NCBI RefSeq assembly: GCF_029626105.1
Contig: NZ_JARUBH010000009.1
Coordinates: 5,270,001 to 5,334,000 of the forward strand
DNA: 64,000 bases
Direction: 5' to 3'
Source: Solwaraspora sp. WMMD792
GTDB taxonomy: Bacteria > Actinomycetota > Actinomycetes > Mycobacteriales > Micromonosporaceae
Shown: one piece after another, positions 41,624 to 49,811 of the stretch
Layout of the letters: each line of letters begins with the position of its first letter
Numbering within the stretch: the first letter of the stretch is position 1
The notes under the pieces: model-generated
What the model saw: the letters and a program-made list of their open reading frames with translations, nothing else
The model's database searches: none
What the model was told of the DNA's origin: nothing
Position numbers and translations under genes: made by a program

Positions 41624-44215
41624 GTGACGCGGAGAGCATTGCTGGTCGGTTCTCAGACCGACGGCCTCACCGGGGTGCACAACGATGTCGAAACGATCGC
41701 GGCGGCGCTCGATGGGCGTGGGTTCACCATTTCCTGTCTTACCGGCGACGATGCCACCCGTGCCGGCATCCTCGCCGGCTACGAGAAACTGATCGGACAG
41801 AGCACGGCGGACGATACCGTCCTGTTCTACTACAGCGGTCACGGCGGATACGCGTCCGCACCGGATCCGGCCAGCGACGACCCGGCTGCCGACGATCCGG
41901 CCAGCCAGCCGACGCCCGGCCGGCGGCCGGGCGACCTGCAGTTCATCGTGCCCACCGACTACTCTCCATCCACTGAGGATGAGTTTCGGGGCATCGCCTC
42001 GGTCGAGCTGTCAGTGCTGCAGGCCCGGCTGACCGAGGTGACGCAGAACGTGGTGGTGGCCTTGGACTGCTGCCACGCCGCCCACCAGTCCCGCGACCCC
42101 GACCTGCGGGTCAAAGGCCTGGACCGGCAGTCGACCACCCGGTACGAGCAGATCAGCCGGCACCTGGCGGCGCTGCGCCGGGACGGGCTCGCGGTCGACC
42201 GGCGGGTAGTGACCGGCGACCCGTACTCGGTGCGGCTGGTGGCCTGCGCCCCCGAGCAGTCCGCCTACGAGTACCGCAACGGTGCCGGGCTGCGCACCGG
42301 GATGTTCACCGAGGCGCTGATCCAGGCACTGGCCGCCGCCGAGGACCTTCCGGTGACCTGGTTCACGCTGATGGAGACGGTACGTCGCCAGGTGCTGCGC
42401 CGGGCGTCGAACCAGCGGCCCGAGGTGGAAGGGCCGTCCCGCCGACTGCTGTTCTCACTCCAGGAGACGGACCCGATCGCCGGCCTGCCGGTGGCCCCCA
42501 CTCCCGACGGCCGGGTGGTCCTGCCCGGCGCCCCGCTGCTCGGCGTCGAGCTCCACGACGAGTTCACCGTGATGCCGGCCGAGCTGCCGGTCGACGAGGA
42601 GACCAGCGTCGGCACCGCCGTCGTCGACCGGCTCGGGGCGCTGGCGGCACAGGCCGAGCTCACCCTGCGTACCGGCTGGTCCGAGGTGCCGACGACGGCC
42701 CGCGCGTACCGGACCCGCAGCGCCGCGCCCGCGCTGCCGGTCCGGGTGACCGACCCGGACGCCGCCGACCTGGTCGCCGCGATCCGGACCAGCACCCTGG
42801 TCCGGCTGGCCGATGCTGACGAGCCGTGCACCGTGGAGGTCCGGCCCGATCGGGCCGGCAACTACCAGATCCACGACCGGACCGGTCCGCTGCACAGCCC
42901 CCGACCGGCCGGGCCGGGCACCGCCGCCCGGCTGCTCACCGACCTGGAACGGGTCGCCCGCGCCACCGGACTGCGGGCCCTCGGTGAAGACCCCCGGTGC
43001 GCCCTCGACACCCCGTTGACCTTCGAGTGGGGCCGGGTCGTCGACGGCGTCGAGGTGCCCATGCGGTCCGCCGGCGAGGTCGTGCACGACGGCGACCAGG
43101 TGTACGTGCGGGTGCGCAACGACGGCACCGAGGCGGTCTACGTGTCGCTGCTCGACATCGGCGTCTCCGCCCGGATCGAGAACCTCACCAACTTCGCGCC
43201 GTCCGGGTTCCAGCTCAAGCCCGACAAGGAGTACCTGGTGGGGTACGACGCCCTGAGCGGGGTGCTGCGCGGTGTGCGACTGAACTGGCCGGCCGGCATC
43301 GTGCCGGCGGCCGGGCGGCCGGAGACGGTCCTGCTGATCGCCACCTCGCAGCCGCAGGACGTCGGGCTGCTCCAACAGGACGGCATCCGCACCGCCGACC
43401 GCGCCGAGCTCGGCCGCCGCGTCCCACGCCGCGACCAGTCGCCGCTGGAGCGGGCCCTCGACCAGCTGGGCAGCGGCGGTATGCGGGATATGTCCAACGG
43501 TTTCGCCCCGGAGGTGCGCTACGCGCTGCGTACCATCGAATTCAGCCTGAGCCCGACGGCGCGGCCGCCGGCCGAGTCGGTGCGGTTCCTGATCGACGAA
43601 CGCCCGGACCGGTCGCGGCTGCTGTTCCGGGCCCGTGGCGGCGCGGCGCGCACCGTCGCGGTCCGGCTGGACGAGGTGCTGGTGCACCGCAACCGGGCGC
43701 TGCGCAGCGCCGACATACGGGTCGACGCGGTGGTGCTCACCGGCACCGCCGACGACGACGGGGCGGTGCCGTACCGGGCGGAGACGGCGCGGTTCCGCAA
43801 CGTCCGCGACGGAGACCGGCTGCCGTTGGACCGGATGCTCGTCTACCACGGTCGGGCGGTGGACTACCTGGACCTGGCGGTCTGGGTGTCCCGGGACACC
43901 GGGGACAGCCGGGCACTGAGCGACCTGCTGCGCGACGAACTCAACGGCCCGGCCTTCCAGGCCGCCGGGGCAAACCTACTCGGGCTGGCCGTGGCCGCCC
44001 CGCAGGCCGCCGCCGCAGCCGCCGCGATCGGGGCGGGTGCCGTGGTCGTCAATCTGGCGTACCGACTGCTGCTGGACGCGGTCGGCGACAGCATCGGCCT
44101 GTACCGCACCTCCCTGCTGGCGACCGAGGAATTCGGCGTCGGCCGGCACCCGGCCGTGGGGAATCTGCGGGCGCAGGATTTCTCGTTCTCGTACACGATC
44201 GAAACGGTCGACTGA
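41624..44215 (+). CDS. Caspase-like cysteine protease with C-terminal DUF4384-like region
   Basis: 863 residues from GTG 41624 after AGGGGG. The N-terminal 280 residues are a C14 caspase/metacaspase domain: start RALLVGSQTDGLTGVHNDVE, catalytic His73 in FYYSGHGGY and catalytic Cys150 in VALDCCHA. An inserted Asp/Pro-rich stretch lies between them. Around residues 475-580 is a domain with DGDQVYVRVRNDGTEAVYVS and LLDIG, which matches DUF4384 sensory-type domains. Near the C-terminus an Ala-rich hydrophobic segment (LGLAVAAPQAAAAAAAIGAG) could be membrane-active. Known bacterial caspases act in signalling or cell death; this role is inferred. Confidence 0.88.
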   Translation: MTRRALLVGSQTDGLTGVHNDVETIAAALDGRGFTISCLTGDDATRAGILAGYEKLIGQSTADDTVLFYYSGHGGYASAPDPASDDPAADDPASQPTPGRRPGDLQFIVPTDYSPSTEDEFRGIASVELSVLQARLTEVTQNVVVALDCCHAAHQSRDPDLRVKGLDRQSTTRYEQISRHLAALRRDGLAVDRRVVTGDPYSVRLVACAPEQSAYEYRNGAGLRTGMFTEALIQALAAAEDLPVTWFTLMETVRRQVLRRASNQRPEVEGPSRRLLFSLQETDPIAGLPVAPTPDGRVVLPGAPLLGVELHDEFTVMPAELPVDEETSVGTAVVDRLGALAAQAELTLRTGWSEVPTTARAYRTRSAAPALPVRVTDPDAADLVAAIRTSTLVRLADADEPCTVEVRPDRAGNYQIHDRTGPLHSPRPAGPGTAARLLTDLERVARATGLRALGEDPRCALDTPLTFEWGRVVDGVEVPMRSAGEVVHDGDQVYVRVRNDGTEAVYVSLLDIGVSARIENLTNFAPSGFQLKPDKEYLVGYDALSGVLRGVRLNWPAGIVPAAGRPETVLLIATSQPQDVGLLQQDGIRTADRAELGRRVPRRDQSPLERALDQLGSGGMRDMSNGFAPEVRYALRTIEFSLSPTARPPAESVRFLIDERPDRSRLLFRARGGAARTVAVRLDEVLVHRNRALRSADIRVDAVVLTGTADDDGAVPYRAETARFRNVRDGDRLPLDRMLVYHGRAVDYLDLAVWVSRDTGDSRALSDLLRDELNGPAFQAAGANLLGLAVAAPQAAAAAAAIGAGAVVVNLAYRLLLDAVGDSIGLYRTSLLATEEFGVGRHPAVGNLRAQDFSFSYTIETVD

Positions 44216-44319
44216 CCAACGCCTCCGCCGGGCCACCGGTACGCAATTCATCTAATTACGCCCGGTGCCCCGGCGGTGCTGAAATATCCGTACGGACAAC
44301 AGACTGAAAGGTGGAAATC

Positions 44320-44547
44320 ATGGCTCGCAAGCGCGTGATCGTCGACGGGTCCGAGTGGGAGATCCCCGAGTCGAACCTCGACCCGGTCCTCGCCAGCATC
44401 CAGACCGCCATGGAAACCGGTTCGGTGGTCAAGCTGGAGCTGCTGGACGGGGCCAGCCGGCCGGTGACGGTCTACCTCAACGGTCGGACCGCGGTGACCG
44501 TTGTCGTGGACCTCGGTCTCGACCCCCGCCCGAGCGAGATGTCCTGA
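44320..44547 (+). CDS. Small protein coupled to the caspase gene (75 aa)
   Basis: 75 residues from ATG 44320, with AAAGG 8 bases upstream, 104 bases after the caspase stop. The sequence is a compact alternating beta and helix pattern (ARKRVIVDGSEWEIP, LDPVLASIQTAM, VVKLELLDG, TAVTVVVDLG) without cysteines. I do not recognise it. Its position suggests an effector, substrate or adaptor of the caspase. Confidence 0.6.
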   Translation: MARKRVIVDGSEWEIPESNLDPVLASIQTAMETGSVVKLELLDGASRPVTVYLNGRTAVTVVVDLGLDPRPSEMS

Positions 44548-44548
44548 T

Positions 44549-45178
44549 TCACCCGTCGCCACGGCCGGTGACGGCCAGCGCGTCCGGCGGCGGGAGCAGG
44601 CCCAGCCGCTGCGCCCGCAGCACGGTGGTCAGCCGGTCGGAGGTGCCGAACTTGCGGTACATCCGTTCCTGGTGCTTGGCCACCGTACGCGGCGACAGCA
44701 GCAGCCGGTGACCGATCGCCTGGGCGGTGAGACCGTCCGCGAGCAGCCGCAGGATCTCCTGCTCGCGGACGGTCAGCCGGGGCAACCGCACGGGCGGCAC
44801 GGCCGCCCCCGGCCGGTCGGTCACGGTGCAGCCGGCGGCCGGCTGCGGCCGGCTCCACGACTCGGCCAGGGTCCGGATCGCGGCGAGCTGGCCGGCGGTA
44901 CGCCGAACCGGCCGCGTACCGGACGACCCGGTCAGCGGGGCGGTACGCGGTCCGGTGGTGCTCCACCGCCAGTGTCCGTCCCGGCGGACCAGGTCGCCGA
45001 GGGCCAGCCCCAGCTGGACCAGGGCGCGCAGCAGTACCGGGTCGCCGGCGGCGGCCGCCGTCAGCAGGGTCCGGGTGGTCGGCTCGACCGGCCCGGGAAG
45101 CACCAGGTCGAGCAGCCGGTCGGCGGGCTCGGCCCGGTGGGTGGGGTGGTCCGGCAGAGGAGGAAGTGTGGTGGTCAT
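44549..45178 (-). CDS. LuxR-type HTH regulator
   Basis: 209 residues. The C-terminal HTH is RLTVREQEILRLLADGLTAQ, AIGHRLLLSPRTVAKHQERMYRKFG. The N-terminal 130 residues have a winged-helix or sensor-like content (LVQLGLALGDLVRRDGHWRWS) but no receiver-domain Asp. The gene is convergent to the 75-residue gene and ends 1 base after it. It probably regulates the divergent gene at 45499, the caspase, or itself. Confidence 0.85.
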   Translation of the reverse strand: MTTTLPPLPDHPTHRAEPADRLLDLVLPGPVEPTTRTLLTAAAAGDPVLLRALVQLGLALGDLVRRDGHWRWSTTGPRTAPLTGSSGTRPVRRTAGQLAAIRTLAESWSRPQPAAGCTVTDRPGAAVPPVRLPRLTVREQEILRLLADGLTAQAIGHRLLLSPRTVAKHQERMYRKFGTSDRLTTVLRAQRLGLLPPPDALAVTGRGDG

Positions 45179-45498
45179 CGCAGCGACTCCTGATGGGATC
45201 GGTCGACGTGCGGGTCGGGCACCGGCACATCGCCAGCTTCGCCGCGCCCGGCGGCCGTTCCATCGGGGGAACTACGTAGTCGTACCAGTACGCCATCCAT
45301 AGATCCGGCCGGGCACCCCTCAGATCTGCACCGGTCGACAATTCGACCCGCTACTACGCACTACTACGGCAACGGGTTCCGACCGCTTCTTGAATCGGCG
45401 GCACAGCGGATAGTTTTCGACCCGTACGCATGTCGCCGATCACCTCCCACACACACCTTTCTGATGATTTGGTAGCTTACCGGAAAGGACAGATACCG
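45179..45498. other. Divergent intergenic region with palindrome and repeats (320 bases)
   Basis: Between the LuxR gene and the 45499 gene there is a perfect 10-base palindrome ACTACGTAGT (45271-45280) and a nearby direct repeat CTACTACG twice near 45350. These are candidate LuxR operators. No coding frame is seen. Confidence 0.45.
45271..45280. promoter_or_regulatory. Palindrome ACTACGTAGT, candidate LuxR operator
   Basis: Perfect 10-base inverted repeat 93 bases upstream of the LuxR start in a divergent promoter region. Function is inferred from placement. Confidence 0.35.
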
Positions 45499-46542
45499 AT
45501 GGCCAGTGCGAGCGTGGCTGTCCGGGCCGCCGGCGCGTCGTCCGGGCGTAGCGCCGCAGAAGATCACGTCCGGGACCTCGCCCGACGGGGCATACTGGCG
45601 GACCGCGCGAGGGCGGCGTCCGACGCGGAACGCGGGCTGCTCCGCACGGGTGGGTACGCGCTGGTCTGGCCGGTGGTGTTCCAGCGGCTGACCCGTCGGA
45701 TCGAACTCACCCGGGGACACCACACCTGCGCGTCGTCGGTCCACCGGCTGGAAGCCGACTGCCTGGACAAGTTCCACGACGACGTCGAGGCGGTCCTCGA
45801 CGACCTGCTGGCCAACGCCAAGGTTCCAGTGGTCAACCTGGAGGGGTGGATCGCCCGGCGGATCGGCCCGGCCACCGTCGACGCGCATCGCCGCCGACGC
45901 GGCGACCGTGGCGCGTTGCAGCGGCCCCGGCTGCCCGGATGGCTCAAGCACGACCTCGGCCAGGACCCGTGGCTGCAGACCCTCGCCGTCGAGGTGCTGG
46001 TCTGGGTGGGGATCCCGGCCACGGCCGGAGTACGGGTGTGGCCGCTGTCCGCGTGGGCCGACCGCCGGGCCGCCGTCACCGGGCACTGCGGTGGCGGGGA
46101 GCGGGAGGTGACAGCCGACCTCGACCGGGTACTCGCCGCGATGCGCAGACGTCCGAAGTGGTACGCGGACTTCGTCGAACGGCCACTCGGCCGCAAGCAC
46201 GCCCCGGTGCTGCCGGCCGCCCGGACCGGGACCGGTCCGGCTCGCGAGACCGACCACCTGCAGCCGAGGACGCCGGACGAGGCGGACGAGGCCCGGTTGA
46301 CCGAGCTGGCGTCGGTCGCGGTGACGGCGATCGAGGCACAGCTGCGCCGAGGTGCCGACCCCCGGTGCGTGGTGGTCGCCGTACTCCGCTCGGTGTTCGA
46401 CACCGGCACGGGTGCCGAGGAGATGGACCGGCCGCCCGGTGGTGGACCGGCCGCTGAAGAGCGGGTCGCCGCCCTGCTGGCCGACTCTGCGGCGATCGAC
46501 CGGATCGCCAGCGCCGTCGTCGAGCTGATCGCCGACCGGTGA
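45499..46542 (+). CDS. Unknown protein with sigma-region-2-like segment
   Basis: 347 residues from ATG 45499, with AAAGGACAG before it. Residues about 105-150 read FHDDVEAVLDDLL...NLEGWIARRI, GPATVDAHRRRRGDRGALQR, which resembles the helical and Arg-rich end of sigma region 2, though no region 4 is visible. The rest has a Trp-rich part (VWPLSAWADRR) and a variable tail. I do not recognise the family. It is separated from the caspase gene only by the small gene and the LuxR gene, so it may be part of the same system. Confidence 0.6.
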   Translation: MASASVAVRAAGASSGRSAAEDHVRDLARRGILADRARAASDAERGLLRTGGYALVWPVVFQRLTRRIELTRGHHTCASSVHRLEADCLDKFHDDVEAVLDDLLANAKVPVVNLEGWIARRIGPATVDAHRRRRGDRGALQRPRLPGWLKHDLGQDPWLQTLAVEVLVWVGIPATAGVRVWPLSAWADRRAAVTGHCGGGEREVTADLDRVLAAMRRRPKWYADFVERPLGRKHAPVLPAARTGTGPARETDHLQPRTPDEADEARLTELASVAVTAIEAQLRRGADPRCVVVAVLRSVFDTGTGAEEMDRPPGGGPAAEERVAALLADSAAIDRIASAVVELIADR

Positions 46543-46565
46543 AGGCCGGTGAGGACCGGTGCGCC

Positions 46566-46605
46566 GAAACGCCCGGTCGGTCCTCGCGGACCGACCGGGC
46601 GTTTC
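46566..46605. terminator. Bidirectional terminator hairpin
   Basis: An 18-bp perfect stem (46566-46583 with 46588-46605) and 4-base loop TCGC, with A-run and T-run at the ends, lies between the converging 45499 gene and tRNA-Ser(CGA). It can terminate both. Confidence 0.88.
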
Positions 46606-46618
46606 GCCTGCTCAGTGG

Positions 46619-46705
46619 CGGTGGCGGCGGGATTTGAACCCGCGGAGGGCGTGAACCCTCACACGCTTTCGAGGCGTGCTCCTTAGGCCACTCGGACACA
46701 CCACC
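46619..46705 (-). tRNA. tRNA-Ser (anticodon CGA)
   Basis: On the minus strand acceptor GGTGGTG pairs with CGCCACC, the anticodon stem-loop CACGC-CTCGAAA-GCGTG carries CGA, and a long variable arm (GAGGGTTCACGCCCTC) and GTTCAAAT T-loop follow. Discriminator G; no encoded CCA. Confidence 0.97.
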
Positions 46706-46795
46706 GCCGAGTAGGCTACCTGAAGCGCCGCCCGACCGTCACGGCGGTACCGCCCGAGCGTGGGCAGCACCGACCGCACTGGCAGGATCATGGCC

Positions 46796-47503
46796 ATGAG
46801 CACGCACATCGGAGCCAAGCCCGGCGACATCGCCGAGCGGGTCCTCATGCCCGGAGACCCGCTGCGCGCCAAGTGGATCGCCGAGAACTTCCTCGAGGAC
46901 GCCACCTGCTACTCGAACGTGCGCGGCATGTTCGGCTTCACCGGCCAGTACGCCGGGACGCGGGTGTCGGTGCAGGGGTCGGGAATGGGCATGCCGTCGG
47001 CGTCGATCTACGCCCACGAGCTGATCAACGAGTACGGGGTGCGGACGCTGATCCGGGTCGGCTCCTGCGGCGCGTTGGCCGAGGATCTGCAACTGCGGGA
47101 CGTGATCGCGGCCAACGGTTCGTCGACCGACTCGAACATGAACCGGGTGCGCTTCGCCGGGCTGGTCGACTACGCCCCGGTGGCGGACTTCGGCCTGCTG
47201 CGTACGGCGGTCGACGCGGCCCACCGGCACGGTGTCGACCTGCGGGTCGGCCCGGTCCTGGCCGCCGACGCGTTCTACACCGACCGGCCGGACCTGTACG
47301 ACACGCTGGCCGACTACGGGGTGCTGGCGGTCGAGATGGAGTCGGCGGCGCTGTACACCATCGCCGCCCGGTTCCGGGCCCGCGCGTTGACCATCCTCAC
47401 CGTGAGCGACCACATCCGTACCGGCGAGAAGATGAGTGCGGACGACCGGGAGCAGACCTTCAGCGAGATGGTACGCATCGCGCTGGACACCGCGACCGCC
47501 TGA
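46796..47503 (+). CDS. deoD: Purine-nucleoside phosphorylase DeoD-type
   Basis: 235 residues from ATG 46796 (AGGAT at 9 bases); ATG 46790 adds two residues. The sequence follows E. coli DeoD closely: [59 protein letters not shown] and [11 protein letters not shown]. The hexameric enzyme cleaves purine nucleosides with phosphate. It starts 90 bases from the tRNA on the opposite strand. Confidence 0.96.
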   Translation: MSTHIGAKPGDIAERVLMPGDPLRAKWIAENFLEDATCYSNVRGMFGFTGQYAGTRVSVQGSGMGMPSASIYAHELINEYGVRTLIRVGSCGALAEDLQLRDVIAANGSSTDSNMNRVRFAGLVDYAPVADFGLLRTAVDAAHRHGVDLRVGPVLAADAFYTDRPDLYDTLADYGVLAVEMESAALYTIAARFRARALTILTVSDHIRTGEKMSADDREQTFSEMVRIALDTATA

Positions 47504-47597
47504 CGCCGCCAGGATCGGCCGACGACACCGGCGGACCGCCCGGCTCAACGGAAGAATGCCCGCGACGCGGCTCAGCGAAGAGGGCCCGTAGCGCGGC

Positions 47598-48158
47598 TCA
47601 GCGGAAGAAGGCCCGCAGCGCGGCGGCGCACTCGTCGGCCAGCACCCCGGCGTACACAGTCGGCCGGTGGTTGAGGCGGCGGTCACGCACGACGTCCCAC
47701 AGCGATCCGACGGCACCGGTCTTCGGCTCCCACGCGCCGAAGACCACGGTCGAGATCCGGGCCAGCACCAACGCGCCGGCGCACATGGTGCACGGTTCCA
47801 GGGTGACCACCAGGGTGCACCCGTCGAGCCGCCACCGGCCGAGCCGGGCGGCGGCCCGGCGCAGCGCGAGGATCTCGGCGTGCGCCGTCGGGTCGCCGGT
47901 CAGTTCACGTTCGTTGCGTGCGACCGCGAGTTCGCGGCCGGCCGCGTCGTAGACGACGGCACCGACCGGCACGTCAGCCATACCGACCGGCACGTCAGCC
48001 GCACCGACGGGTACCCCTGCCGTGCCGGGCGGCACATCGACCGGGCCGGCACCGGCGGTCGGCCCGCCGGCCACCGACAACGCCCGCCGCATCCAGCTCT
48101 CGTGCAGCGGGTCGCGGTGCCGCCGGGCCGTCGGCACGCCGTCGCCCCGTCCGGTCAC
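47598..48158 (-). CDS. tadA: tRNA-specific adenosine deaminase with repeat-expanded N-terminal part
   Basis: Up to 186 residues from GTG 48158; the start is uncertain because a 21-base tandem repeat overlaps it, and the ATG at codon 23 gives MRRAL, which is the usual TadA start. The catalytic zinc motif is HAE (in PTAHAEILAL) and PCTMC. Before the normal DVPVGAVV strand there are two extra copies of a VPVG unit (VPVGAAD, VPVGMAD). TadA makes inosine at the wobble base of tRNA-Arg. The TadA-associated gene is directly upstream. Confidence 0.92.
   Translation of the reverse strand: MTGRGDGVPTARRHRDPLHESWMRRALSVAGGPTAGAGPVDVPPGTAGVPVGAADVPVGMADVPVGAVVYDAAGRELAVARNERELTGDPTAHAEILALRRAAARLGRWRLDGCTLVVTLEPCTMCAGALVLARISTVVFGAWEPKTGAVGSLWDVVRDRRLNHRPTVYAGVLADECAAALRAFFR
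47961..48023. repeat. 21-base tandem repeats inside tadA
   Basis: Two nearly identical units of accgaccggcacgtcagcc plus 2 bases (47961-47981 and 47982-48002) and one diverged unit (48003-48023) duplicate the codons for the VPVG strand in frame, 7 residues per unit. Confidence 0.8.
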
Positions 48159-48176
48159 GCCGTCGCCCCGCCCGGT
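48135..48176. repeat. 21-base tandem duplication at the tadA start
   Basis: cacgccgtcgccccgtccgg plus t is repeated immediately at 48156-48176 with one change. It covers the proposed GTG start and upstream bases, so it changes the number of possible starts. Confidence 0.8.
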
Positions 48177-48177
48177 C

Positions 48178-48810
48178 TCATGCCTCGCGCAACTCCTCGA
48201 TCTCGTCGCCGCAGCCGACCGTCTGGCAGATCTCGGCGGTCACGTCGGCCGGCAGCATGCCGTCACGCGCGCACAGTGCCAGCAGCCGTCGGGCCGACAG
48301 GCCGAGATCGGCGAGCAGGTCGGCGTCCCCGACCGGCTCCGCGTCCGGGTCGGCGGCCGGCTCATCGTCGTCGTCCTCCTCGTCGGCCAACGCGTCGACG
48401 TCGTCGGAGTCGTCCAACGGGTCGCCGACCAGGTACCCGCCGGCGCGGGAACCGGCCGGCGCGGCAGCGGCGGCGGACATCGAGCCGCCGCCGGCACCGA
48501 CCACGACCGGTTCGAGGTCCACCTCGACGGCCGGGGTACGGATGTCGCCGATCAGCAGCGCGCCCAGCCGCGACTCCTCGGCGAACGCGGCGTCCGAACT
48601 GAAGATTCGCAGATCCTCGCCCTCGTCGAGGCGCAGGATCACCAGGTAACTGTCGTCCGATTCGACGAACAGCAGTGACACCTCGGCGTCGGGGTCGACC
48701 TCACGGAGCCGGTCGACCACTTCGTCGATGTCGGCGACCCCACCGAGGTCGAGCTCGGCGCCGGACCAACCGGCCGGGCCGCGTACGGCAGCGGCAGCAA
48801 AATAGGGCAC
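48178..48810 (-). CDS. TadA-associated protein (TIGR03941-like)
   Basis: 210 residues from GTG 48810, preceded by GGGGGGA; an upstream in-frame ATG adds 14 residues. Typical features are PYFAAAAVRGPAGWSGAELDL at the start, FSSDAAFAEESRLGALLIGD, an acidic insert (DEEDDDDEPAAD), and the C-terminal DLLADLGLSARRLLALC with a CAR..G pattern. It always accompanies tadA in actinomycetes, but its role is not established. Confidence 0.88.
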   Translation of the reverse strand: MPYFAAAAVRGPAGWSGAELDLGGVADIDEVVDRLREVDPDAEVSLLFVESDDSYLVILRLDEGEDLRIFSSDAAFAEESRLGALLIGDIRTPAVEVDLEPVVVGAGGGSMSAAAAAPAGSRAGGYLVGDPLDDSDDVDALADEEDDDDEPAADPDAEPVGDADLLADLGLSARRLLALCARDGMLPADVTAEICQTVGCGDEIEELREA

Positions 48811-49003
48811 GGTCCCCCCAATGGTCCCTGCGGTCGCCGGGCGGCGCGGCATCCCCGCCGCCGTCGGTGACCGCCGATTCTGTCGTCAGAATGACGGTAT
48901 CGGCTCAGGTCGGTCGTTGACCCCACAACGCCCCGAACAGTCACTGACCGGCAGGGACGGGTGCGCGACAGCGCGTCGGCGTTCGGTCAGATCAGGCGTT
49001 CGG

Positions 49004-49168
49004 TCAGTTGACCAGTCGGCGGGCCGCGATCAGCTCGCGCAACTGCTGCCCTCGGACCTTACGGGGCCGGACCCGTTCGCGGCCGAGCTTGGCGCCGGCA
49101 AGCTCGGCGAGGATCTGCAGTCGGCGCCGATTCCGCTCGGGATCGAGCCGGTGCCCGGTGTTGGCCAT
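49004..49168 (-). CDS. Hypothetical 54-residue basic protein
   Basis: ATG 49168 opens a 54-codon frame with a helical, basic product (RRRLQILAELAGAKLGRERVR). It has no clear ribosome site. It is separated from the membrane-protein gene at 49228 by 59 bases. I include it because the frame is free of conflicts, but the evidence is weak. Confidence 0.35.
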   Translation of the reverse strand: MANTGHRLDPERNRRRLQILAELAGAKLGRERVRPRKVRGQQLRELIAARRLVN

Positions 49169-49227
49169 GCCGCCGAGCGTGCCGACCGCCGTCGCGTTCG
49201 TCAAGCCCGGAATTCGCCCATCGCCGG

Positions 49228-49695
49228 TCACCACAGTGGCCAGTCGCCGGTCGCCGCCCAGTGTGTGGCGAGCGCCACAGTCGTGATGCTCCAGCCGGCC
49301 GACATGGTGAGCGCGATGCCGGTCGCCACGCCTCGGTCGCCGACCCGGGCGAGCAGGATCGCGACGGCCCAGGCGAGTGCGCCGCAGAGCAGCGTCGACA
49401 GGGCGTACCCGCGCAGGTCCTGGCCGATCAGGCCGGTCAGCAGCAGCCACAGCGCGGTGGCCAGCGCTCCGAGCGCGACTGCTCCGGGGCGTACCGGGTG
49501 CGGCTCCCGGTAGGTCGGCCGGGACGGGGCCGGTGGCCGTGCGGGCACGGCCGGGAACATCCCCGGCGGGTACGGATGCTGGCCGTGCTGTGGACCCCAG
49601 CCGGCAACCGGCGGGTGCCAGCCGGCCGGCGCACCGGGCCAACCGGGCGGGCTGGTCGGTGCGGGTGACGGCCAGTCGATCGGGCGGTCCGGCAT
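49228..49695 (-). CDS. Pro-rich membrane protein
   Basis: 155 residues from ATG 49695 after GGAGGGA. The N-terminal 65 residues are Pro/Gly/Ala rich; then three hydrophobic segments (VALGALATALWLLLTGLIG; ALSTLLCGALAWAVAILLA; GIALTMSAGWSITTVALA). It probably sits in the cytoplasmic membrane with the N-terminus free. It is divergent from tyrA, and the shared upstream region is about 110 bases. Confidence 0.6.
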   Translation of the reverse strand: MPDRPIDWPSPAPTSPPGWPGAPAGWHPPVAGWGPQHGQHPYPPGMFPAVPARPPAPSRPTYREPHPVRPGAVALGALATALWLLLTGLIGQDLRGYALSTLLCGALAWAVAILLARVGDRGVATGIALTMSAGWSITTVALATHWAATGDWPLW

Positions 49696-49811
49696 CTCGT
49701 CCCTCCCTCCTGCGGCCGGGGCAGCGGCCGTGACGGTCCACCGCCGTGCCAGTCAGCGTACCGACGACGGCTGCCCGATCGTGCCCTGGCTCGATGTGGC
49801 AGAGTCACCGC

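Noticed and set aside
46619-46705. tRNA-Ser(CGA) as an attachment site
   Set aside because: No second copy of its 3' end was found in the window.
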